DNA of 8,030 nucleotides. Origin: Deltaproteobacteria bacterium (GTDB lineage Bacteria; Desulfobacterota; Desulfarculia; Adiutricales; Adiutricaceae). The translations under genes were made by a program, and so were the position numbers. The stretch covers positions 1 to 8,030 of the forward strand of contig JAIRZX010000009.1 of assembly GCA_031267005.1 (NCBI GenBank), written 5' to 3'. This document shows, piece after piece, positions 1 through 5,878 of the stretch (within the stretch, counting starts at the first letter, position 1; the number at the start of each line of letters is the position of its first letter). The notes below the pieces were generated by a model. The model made no database searches and had not been told where the DNA came from. It was given only the letters and a program-made list of their open reading frames with translations.

Positions 1-50
1 CTGACCATCCCGCTCAGGAATCGGTCTGCTCTCTGGACACTCTCTTTCAT
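1..50 (-). CDS. 5' end of an unidentified minus-strand gene, running off the left edge
   Basis: Reading the minus strand from position 50, an ATG opens a frame that begins MKESVQRADRFLSGMV and continues out of the window. The start is supported by a GGGAGG Shine-Dalgarno sequence (plus-strand complement at 60-65 region) about 8 nt before the ATG, and by a sigma70-like promoter a little further upstream (102-130). Only 16 complete codons are visible, so no family can be recognised. The charged, amphipathic start shows no signal peptide or membrane segment. The call rests on the initiation signals, not on homology. Confidence 0.45.
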   Translation of the reverse strand, partial: MKESVQRADRFLSGMV

Positions 51-101
51 TTGGTTAGCCTCCCTGACCGTATAGTATTTTGTTTTGCGGCTAATATGTA
101 T

Positions 102-130
102 ATTATATGGCACGCCAATGCGGGATTCAA
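102..130 (-). promoter_or_regulatory. Sigma70-like promoter for the left-edge minus-strand gene
   Basis: On the minus strand TTGAAT (125-130) is followed, after exactly 17 nt, by a perfect TATAAT (102-107). Transcription would begin near 95 and give a leader of about 45 nt before the ATG at 50. The -10 matches consensus 6/6 and the -35 4/6. The good Shine-Dalgarno sequence and ATG downstream in the same orientation support it. Confidence 0.5.
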
Positions 131-542
131 TAGAGACGCTTTCTATTTTGGCACCCCTGAACCGTGCCATTTACGAATTTCGGCCTTTCGAGCCCCGTTC
201 GGAGCCGCGCGGCGCCTGCCCGGCGCCCGGCCGGGCGTTTGGCGGAAGCGCGCCTGCCGGCCCGCTTTCCCGCAGCGCAATTATCGAATGCCGACGCCGG
301 GCAAATACCGGAAACGCCCCGCCACACGAGTCCTCGCGTCTCGCGCGGACTTTCAGGAGGATAAGGCCCCTGTGGCCGCCCCCCCCCGAAAATTTTTTTT
401 CCAGCCGGGCGGAAGCCCCCAGGCGCCATCCTCCCGTTTTTCCGCCGTCTTCCAGACTCCCTCCCTACGCCTTCCTTCGGTTTTCAGCCGCAATTCCGTT
501 CCTTCCTGCCGGCTTCCCGCCTCCTTACGGACGGTATCCCCA

Positions 543-576
543 CGCCTTCCAACCGGGGTCGCCTTCCAGCCGGGGA
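543..576. repeat. 17-bp near-perfect tandem repeat in the pyrimidine-rich tract
   Basis: Two adjacent 17-bp units, CGCCTTCCAACCGGGGT and CGCCTTCCAGCCGGGGA, match at 15 of 17 positions. They lie in a non-coding pyrimidine-rich stretch. A possible third unit after 577 is much more diverged. No function is evident. Confidence 0.5.
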
Positions 577-794
577 CGCCTGCCGCCCGCGTCCGTAGCC
601 TCCGTGGTTATGCGGACGCTCCACCTCAAGCCCGTCCCGACTCCCTATAACCCGATATCTTTTCGCGTCAACTCCCTCAACAGGAAGCGCAAAGCCTGAA
701 AAACGCCGTTGCGCCCCAAGAGCCTGTCAAAAACGCCGCCGGACCGTACAAGCTTTTCGGCGCCAAATGCCCGTCGGGATAGCCATGCCCTGAG

Positions 795-1172
795 TCACCC
801 CAGATCGCGTTGCTGCGGAAAATGTGACAGGCAACCAGAGATCAATTGCTTCAATTCCTGTGCGCTTTCGGATCCGGAAAAGAAGCCGGATGCTAAAAGT
901 TCCTCCCGGCCTTTCTGGGCGGCATCATTCAGCGCGCCCGGTAGTTCCGTACGAGCATGACGTTCAAGCTGCCGTAAATGAAAACCGTTCCCGAGGCCCC
1001 CAAACCAGTTTCTCTTTCCTTCCCTGGTGAAACTTCCTATAGAATTCGGCAACAAGCAAAGAAAACCGGAGCCATTTCCTGGCATAGGCACATCCGATCT
1101 CGCAGTTAACGTTCCCGGTGACGGGGGGCGTCCATTGAGCTCACCCGCGGCCCGGGGCGGCCACTCCTTCAT
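795..1172 (-). pseudogene. Possible decayed minus-strand coding region, family unknown
   Basis: A minus-strand frame ends with TGA (complement at 795-797). Its last 60 or so residues look protein-like, including HLRQLERHARTELPGALN, then DAAQKGREELLASGFFSG, and a helical Gln/Leu-rich tail. Codon use is mixed, unlike the strongly GC-ending codons of fabD and pbpC. Upstream, at about 980-1110, a different minus-strand frame is the more protein-like one (CAYARKWLRFSLLVAEFYRK), which would fit a frameshift near 980-1010. I do not recognise the family. A transposase remnant is conceivable, but no DDE motif is visible. Chance is a real alternative. Confidence 0.25.
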
Positions 1173-1387
1173 GCCTGAAACAATTGGCTCCAGCGGGCGA
1201 AGCTGACGGCGCTCAGCGCCCGCCCGCAGGGTCGGCCTTCCCGCATGCGCCGTCCAGTCCTCCCGGCGCCGCCTCCGACAGCGTCCGGGAACCTTGTAAC
1301 ATACCAGTCAAAGAACGGTCATGCCGATCATGCCAAAAAGAAACAGGCGGTTTTATCGGCAAGTGCGATATTGTTATCTGTAAATGA

Positions 1388-1632
1388 TACGGATACGTGA
1401 GGGGCAGTATTCATAAATTTTTTTGTATTACTTTCACTCGGACACACCAAAAAACATTATTCGGCTAACTGATAATTATGTAGAAAAAAAATTATTCGTA
1501 AATAATTCTGCCGGATAATAATTTTTAAAACAAACATTTTACGAATATTAACTTCCTTAAAAAATAATCCAGAAAATAATAATTTGTCTAAAAAATCATT
1601 TCACAATAAAATATATTTCTCGAAAATTTCTC
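1388..1632. other. AT-rich island (about 22% GC) in GC-rich surroundings
   Basis: Base counts for 1441-1620 give roughly 39 G/C in 180 bases, against about 70% GC in the coding part of the window. The boundaries are sharp, especially near 1632. The block is full of AATAATT/ATTATT words and A-runs, and holds an imperfect inverted repeat (ATTATTCGGC at 1456-1465 against GCCGGATAAT at 1510-1519, one mismatch). There is no coding frame. It could be a nucleoid-protein binding region, an upstream regulatory region, or foreign DNA. No perfect DnaA box (TTATNCACA) was seen, so an origin is not supported. Confidence 0.7.
1584..1612 (+). promoter_or_regulatory. Possible plus-strand sigma70 promoter at the edge of the AT-rich island
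   Basis: TTGTCT (1584-1589), 17 nt, then TAAAAT (1607-1612) gives 4/6 and 5/6 consensus matches with ideal spacing. It points toward the TPR-CHAT pseudogene, whose readable part starts about 460 nt further on, so it could have been that gene's promoter. AT-rich DNA yields such matches by chance, hence the low score. Confidence 0.25.
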
Positions 1633-2063
1633 AGCCGCCTGTCCCGATGTTTATGCCGCCGCAGCTGTCATCCGAGGCACGTCCGAAGCGATAGTCAGGT
1701 TCAGGAAAGCAGTCCGGAACGACGCGCGGAACTCTCCGGTTTCCATCCTGTTGAAATTGCGCCCGTGCCACCCTGCGCGCATTCTAAAAATTTTGCGGAT
1801 GCACGTCTGCCAGCCCGCCGGACACGGCAAGAACCTGGAGCGGTCCCCCGGCCCGGCAAGCGTTCGAGCTGGCTCAGTTCGCTTCAATAATCTGCAGTTC
1901 GTTTTTCTGGCATGCGTTGCAGCGATCTCCTATACGGAGATGGCGTCCTTCTAAATACTGGTTACGCCGCTGAAAAGCTCCCCTCCCCTTTCACCCTTCC
2001 GCATTTGGAACATGAGGGAGTGTCGGCAAACCAAGCGCGAACGGCTTTAGCTTTCGAAATTAA
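1633..2063. other. Stretch without an intact gene upstream of the TPR-CHAT pseudogene
   Basis: The base composition is moderate here. On the minus strand, about 1651-1770 reads as a plausible protein tail (EFRASFRTAFLNLTIASD, ending AAAA and a TAA stop whose complement is at 1651-1653), mostly with GC-ending codons. It cannot be assigned to a family or given a reliable start. On the plus strand, frame 3, which becomes the TPR frame, is closed by TAA at 2061-2063. The missing N-terminus of the TPR-CHAT gene should have been here but is not recognisable, so the region is probably eroded or replaced sequence. Confidence 0.4.
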
Positions 2064-2144
2064 TTATCCTTTCACGCCGAAGTCGGCGACTTCGCCGCTT
2101 CGCGGTCCCTGAACACCCAGGTCCTGGAAGCGAGGGTGCGGGCC

Positions 2145-2782
2145 CTCGGCCCCGAGCACCGCGACACCCTGCTGGCGAAAAACAACCTGGCCGAGGACCT
2201 CCGCAACCTCGGTGACTACGCGGCGGCGCGGGAGCTGGACTCGCAGGCCCTTGAAGCGCCCGAACGAACCCTGGGTCTTCGGGTCTTCACCATGCCGACA
2301 CGCTAGTTTCCAGACACAACCTGGCTGCGGACCTGCAGGGCCTCGGGGACTACGCCGCGGCCCGCGACTTGAACGCCCAGTCCGTCGAAGCTTGCGAACG
2401 GGCCATGGGGCCTGACCATCCCGGCACGCTGGTTTCCATGAACAACCTGGCCGGGAACCTCCGCGTTCTCGGGGACTTCGCCGGGGCGCGCGAGCTGGAC
2501 GCCCGGGCCTTCGAAGCCTTCGAACGGACCCTGGGGCCAGGCCATCCCTCAGCGCTGATGTCCAGGCACAACCTGGCCATGGACATGGCCGGGCTCGGGG
2601 ACCCCGCGGCCGCGAAGACGCTCCTCGTCGAGGCCGTAGCTGCCGCCGCCGGGAATTACGGGCCCGGCCACCCCCTGTCCGCCGCCGACGGCACTTTGGG
2701 GAACGTCTTCCTCATCCTCGGGGAAGCGGACAAGGCAGTTTTCTTCATGAAGATCGCCGTCGATGCCTCCCAGTCGGCCCGC
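2145..2782 (+). repeat. 126-bp tandem repeat array encoding TPR units
   Basis: Unit starts, marked by the codon for Leu/Met/Tyr before GP-H, fall at 2145, 2271, 2405, 2531 and 2657. The spacings are 126, 134, 126 and 126 bp, so the period is 42 codons with exactly 8 extra bases in the second unit. The first units have the pattern LGPxHxDTLxxxNNLAxxLxxLGDYAAARxLxxQxxEAxER. The last unit is the most diverged, as is common for capping repeats. Confidence 0.88.
2273..2288 (+). repeat. 8-bp tandem duplication that breaks the TPR-CHAT frame
   Basis: GGGTCTTC occurs twice back to back (2273-2280 and 2281-2288). Removing one copy restores the reading LGLHHADTLVSRHNLAADL, the expected TPR pattern, and restores the 126-bp spacing. 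With both copies, the upstream frame runs into TAG about 9 codons later. This fits a replication-slippage duplication. Confidence 0.85.
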
Positions 2783-4501
2783 GCGAAGCTGGCGGCGCTG
2801 GACGCGGATCTCCGGAGGAGCTTCCTGGGGACCGTCGAATACCGCTACCACAGGCTTTTCGAACTCCTCGCCAGATCGGGAAGGCTTCCCGAGGCGTTGG
2901 CCGTCCCCGAGCTCTTGAAAGACGACGGTATGAGCGAGCTGGATCCAGCCGCCCGCGGGCCGGGCCGTCCAGCCGTCCCCCCCGGGGGCCCTGCGGGAGG
3001 CGCGCCCGGTTCCGGACGGCTGCCCCCCCCCGGAAGCTGCGAGCCGGGAAGTCCGCGGCGGCACCGGCGGCACCGGCGGCGGCGGGCCCCACGCCGAACT
3101 GGAACTCCTGTTCGAAGGCACGTCGGACGAGTCGGCCCGCGCGGCCTTCACGGACGCGGCGGCGAAGCTCCGCGGCCTGGAGTCCGCGCGGGCGGTACTT
3201 CTCTCGAAGCTCGGCGCGGCGGGACTCTCCGACGCGGAAGGACGGCGCCTCGCGGAGCCGGAAGACGGCTGCCGCGAGGCCGCTTCCGCCTTCGCGGGGC
3301 TGTGCGCGGCCCCCCCGTCCCGTCCCCGGCCGCCCCGCCTGACGCCCCCTCGCCGGCGGCGGCGCGCCTTGCCGAGCGGCAGGCGGCCCTGGCGTCCGCC
3401 GGGGAAGGGGCGGCCGTGCTCTACGCCGTTTCGGCGGAGCGAGCGCTCCACCTGGTGGCGGTGACTCCGGGCTCGGCTTCGGCGAGGGAGACGCCCGCGG
3501 GCAGGACGGAGCCGGCGTCCCTGGTTTCCGTATTCCGCGAAGCCCTGGAGGACCCGTCCAGGGACCCTGAGACCGCCGCGAAAAGGCTCTACGACGCCGT
3601 CATCGCGCCGGCGGATGCGGATCCCGGCGAGCGAGCGGACTCCGCGCTCCTCCTCTCCCCCGACGGGCCGCTCCGCTACGCTCCCCTGGCGGCGCTCCGG
3701 GACGGGGAACGCTGGCTCGCCGAGAGGCGGCCTGCCGCCGTCTTCACCGGATCCACGGCGGCCCGCCTGAGGGCCGACGCCCCTGCCGCAAGCCGGCCGG
3801 CCTCGGCGTTCGGGGTAACCCTCGCGTGGCGGGGACTGGCGGCGCTTCCCGGGGTCAAGGACGAGATAGCCGCGATCGTGGTCTCGGAGTGCTCTCCCGG
3901 CGCCCTCGCGGGGGAAGCCTTCCTGGACGCCGCCTTCGACCGCGCGGCGCTGTCGAAAGCCCTGTCCTCGGAAACCCCGGTGGTCCACGTGGCGAGCCAC
4001 TTCACCCTGGATCCGGCCAGCCTCGAATTGTCGGTCCTCCTTCCCGGCGACGGGAAGGAGCTGAGCCTCCGGGAAATCATGGGCTCCGCGGATCTGGCTT
4101 TCGGGGGGCTGGATCTCCCCACCCTGCCGGCCTGCAACACTGCCGCCGGGTCCGAGAGGCGCCTGGACGGCAGGGAGGTGGAGAGCCTGGGCGAGATAGC
4201 CCAGCGGGCCGGGGCGCCCGCGGTGCTGGCCACCCTGCTCCCGGCTTCCGACGCTTCGGCACCCGAACTGACGGGCGAGTTCTGCAGGCCCCGCCACGTC
4301 GAGGGGAAAGACAAGGCCCAGGCCCTCCGCGGCGCGCAGCTGCTCGTAATGCGCGAAGCGGACGCCCCCGCCCCCGCCTCAAGGGGGCCCCCCCTGTCCG
4401 CCGCCGCGGCTCCGGGGACGGCGTAACGGCCCTGGGACGGGAAGGGCTTCTCCCACCATTTCTATTGGGCGCCCTTCGTCGTGACGGGCGACTGGAGGTG
4501 A

Positions 4502-4675
4502 CCCCGCCGCGCCCGGGGAAGGGTTCCCGCGCCTGTCCCGCCCGCCTTCCGGAACATGCCTCCGGGTATCGTCCCGGAAACGCCAGCCGAGTGGCGGCTG
4601 CCCTGAGCGAATTCGAAGGACGGCCGGCTGCGGGGCATGGCGCCCGCCGGGGGCCCCGGCGATATCCTGCGGGCT
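4502..4675. other. Spacer between the TPR-CHAT pseudogene and the fabD promoter
   Basis: This is GC-rich sequence after the true TGA end of the pseudogene. No protein-like frame is present, and there is no clear rho-independent terminator. A short GGGAA-GGG-TTCCC hairpin near 4517-4529 lacks a T run. Together with the fabD leader it makes an intergenic interval of about 474 bp. Confidence 0.5.
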
Positions 4676-4704
4676 TTGCCATGCGGGGGCGCCCGTCGTA
4701 TAAT
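4676..4704 (+). promoter_or_regulatory. Near-consensus sigma70 promoter upstream of fabD
   Basis: TTGCCA (4676-4681, 5/6) and TATAAT (4699-4704, 6/6) are separated by exactly 17 nt, in a region where AT-rich hexamers are rare. Transcription would start near 4711, giving a leader of about 265 nt before the fabD ATG at 4976. It is the best candidate to drive the fabD-pbpC pair. Confidence 0.7.
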
Positions 4705-4753
4705 GGCGGAGCCAGAGGAGCCAGGGCCCTTGCGCCGGCGCCCGGTCCGCCCC

Positions 4754-4794
4754 CCCGTCCCGGGCCGGACGGGAAGGGACGGGAAGCTCCCGTC
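4754..4794 (+). promoter_or_regulatory. Two adjacent hairpins in the fabD leader
   Basis: CCCGTCC (4754-4760) pairs perfectly with GGACGGG (4767-4773) across a 6-nt loop. GACGGGA (4778-4784) pairs perfectly with TCCCGTC (4788-4794) across a 3-nt loop. The GACGGGAAG word occurs twice (4768-4776 and 4778-4786), so the arms could also pair in alternative ways. No T run follows, so this is not an intrinsic terminator. A regulatory role is inference. Short GC stems arise readily by chance in such sequence. Confidence 0.3.
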
Positions 4795-4975
4795 GCCCGG
4801 GGCCGGGGAGAGCCGCCTTCAGCACCGGCTTCCGCGCGGTACCGCCGTACGGGCGGCCGGGACTGCCGCCCCGCGTCCCTTCCGGACCGGCCCGCCGTCC
4901 CGCGGCAGGGCATTTCCCCCGCGCCGGGGCGCCCGGGGCGCCCCCATCCCCTATAAACGCGGAACCTAAAGCCAT

Positions 4976-5878
4976 ATGACCACGACAGCATTCATATTCC
5001 CGGGCCAGGGCGGGCAGTTCGCCGGCCAGGGGAAACCTTGGTTCGAGCGGAGCGCCTCGGTCCGCGAGCTCTTCAAGCTCGCGGACGAGGTGACCCAGAG
5101 GCCGGTCTCCCGGCTCTGCTTCGAGGGCCCCCTTGAGGAGCTATCGCTTACCGTAAACCTCCAGCCCGCCGTCCTGGCCGTCGGCCTCGCCGGGGCGCTC
5201 CTGCACCTGGAGGCGGGGCTGGTCCCCAGCTTCGCCGCCGGGCACTCGCTGGGCGAGTTCGGGGCCCTGTGCCTGGCCGGGGTCCTGACCGAGGCCGAGG
5301 TCTTCGCGCTGGTCGCTAAGCGCGCGGCGCTCATGCAGAAGGCCGCCATGCACAGCCCGGGCGTCATGTCGGCGGTCCTGAACCTCTCCGGGGAGGCCCT
5401 GGAGGGCGCCTGCGAGCTCGGGAGGGCCGAAGGCGTCGTCGTCGTGGCCAACTTCAACACGCCGGGCCAGACCGTAATCTCGGGGACGGCCCGGGCGGTC
5501 GCCGCCGCCGTGCGCCACGCCCAGTCCCTGGGCGGCCGGGCCGTCTCGCTTCCGGTTTCCGGGGCCTTCCACAGCCCGCTCATGAACGAGTCCAGCGCCC
5601 TTTTCGCCGACGAGCTGGGCGAGCTGGATTTCAAGCCCCCGAAATTCCCGGTGGTGCCGAACGTCCTGGGGACCCCCGTCACCGACCCCGACGAGCTGAA
5701 AAACCTCCTTTCCGAGCAGATGACCTCGCCCGTGCGCTGGCTCGAGACCGTCAAGAGCCTGGAGCTGGCCGGGGTGGACTCCTGGGCCGAGTGCTGGCCG
5801 AGGCCGTATCTGGGCAGCATGGTCAAGAAGTGCCTGGAGCCGGGCCGCCGCGCGGCCGTTGCATGCCCGGCCCAGTAG
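4976..5878 (+). CDS. fabD: Malonyl-CoA:acyl carrier protein transacylase
   Basis: This cytoplasmic enzyme moves the malonyl group from coenzyme A to acyl carrier protein, making the extender unit for type II fatty-acid synthesis. The 300-residue product has the usual family length and a complete acyltransferase fold. It starts with FIFPGQGGQ (Gln11 in the oxyanion-hole loop). The nucleophile elbow GHSLGE has Ser91, then come KRAALMQ with Arg116 that holds the malonyl carboxylate, GAFHSPLM with His199, and QMTSPVRW with Gln248. These correspond in order and spacing to Ser92, Arg117, His201 and Gln250 of the E. coli enzyme.

The ATG at 4976 is chosen because FIFPGQG follows at once. The Shine-Dalgarno sequence is poor (GGA about 12 nt upstream). 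The gene overlaps the likely pbpC start, so the two are probably cotranscribed from the promoter at 4676. Usual fab neighbours (fabH, fabG, acpP) are not here. Near the C-terminus the family's EVGP motif reads ECWP (residues 272-275), a substitution at a normally conserved glycine. Confidence 0.96.
   Translation: MTTTAFIFPGQGGQFAGQGKPWFERSASVRELFKLADEVTQRPVSRLCFEGPLEELSLTVNLQPAVLAVGLAGALLHLEAGLVPSFAAGHSLGEFGALCLAGVLTEAEVFALVAKRAALMQKAAMHSPGVMSAVLNLSGEALEGACELGRAEGVVVVANFNTPGQTVISGTARAVAAAVRHAQSLGGRAVSLPVSGAFHSPLMNESSALFADELGELDFKPPKFPVVPNVLGTPVTDPDELKNLLSEQMTSPVRWLETVKSLELAGVDSWAECWPRPYLGSMVKKCLEPGRRAAVACPAQ

Larger units (their letters stand above)
131..1387. other. GC-rich stretch with no convincing intact gene
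   Basis: Several overlapping open frames exist on both strands, but they are Pro/Arg/Ser-rich, lack recognisable domains, and look like by-products of GC richness. Positions about 400-600 are roughly 70% pyrimidine on the plus strand and contain many CTTCC/CCTCC words and a 17-bp near-tandem repeat (543-576). From about 780 to 1110 the base composition becomes more moderate, and the minus strand shows hints of a decayed coding region, described separately. I see no tRNA, rRNA or terminator here. It may be an intergenic graveyard of old genes. Confidence 0.5.
2064..4501 (+). pseudogene. TPR-CHAT protein pseudogene (tetratricopeptide repeats plus caspase-like CHAT domain)
   Basis: Intact relatives are proteins in which kinesin-light-chain-type TPR repeats bind a partner and a C-terminal CHAT domain, a caspase/separase-fold cysteine protease, cleaves a target. 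Readable TPR homology begins at about 2079 (VGDFAASRSLNTQVLEAR) and runs as 42-residue units of the LGPxHxDTL type to about 2782. A linker follows, then the CHAT domain (about 3370-4360) with the strand GPLRYAPLAALRDG, the His motif HVASHFTLDP (His at 3998-4000) and the Cys motif LPACNTAAG (Cys at 4133-4135). Both catalytic residues survive.

The gene is broken. No start codon is seen. An 8-bp duplication at 2273-2288 shifts frame and brings in a TAG. The frame shifts between about 2950 and 2990 and returns near 3310-3316, both next to C7 runs. A TAA at 4424-4426 comes before the conserved end GFSHHFYWAPFVVTGDWR, which is still in frame up to TGA at 4499-4501. Translation from the TTG at 2369 could give only a partly nonsense protein. 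No gasdermin or CRISPR partner lies nearby. Confidence 0.88.

Noticed and set aside
51..699. Long overlapping plus-strand open frames of about 200 residues
   Set aside because: They are Pro/Arg/Ser-rich and without domains or Shine-Dalgarno signals, and two frames are open at once, as expected from GC-rich sequence lacking stops.
1388..1632. Replication origin in the AT-rich island
   Set aside because: No perfect DnaA box or iteron series was seen, and no dnaA, parA or rep gene lies in the window.
2078..2094. Perfect CGAAGTC-GGC-GACTTCG hairpin
   Set aside because: It falls inside the TPR coding remnant, has no T run, and is probably a coincidence of the GDF codons.
2145..2782. CRISPR-like array
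   Set aside because: The 126-bp periodic repeats are coding TPR units without spacers.
2950..3320. Programmed ribosomal frameshifting at the C7 runs
   Set aside because: The gene has other inactivating lesions (no start, 8-bp duplication, nonsense codon), so decay or homopolymer error is the simpler explanation.
2549..4297. A 582-codon minus-strand open frame opposite the TPR-CHAT gene
   Set aside because: The plus strand carries clear TPR and CHAT homology. The minus reading is Arg/Gly-rich, a by-product of GC-rich codons.
4952..4957. TATAAA as an alternative -10 close to the fabD start
   Set aside because: No -35-like hexamer lies at 16-18 nt upstream, where the sequence is pure GC. The promoter at 4676-4704 is far better.
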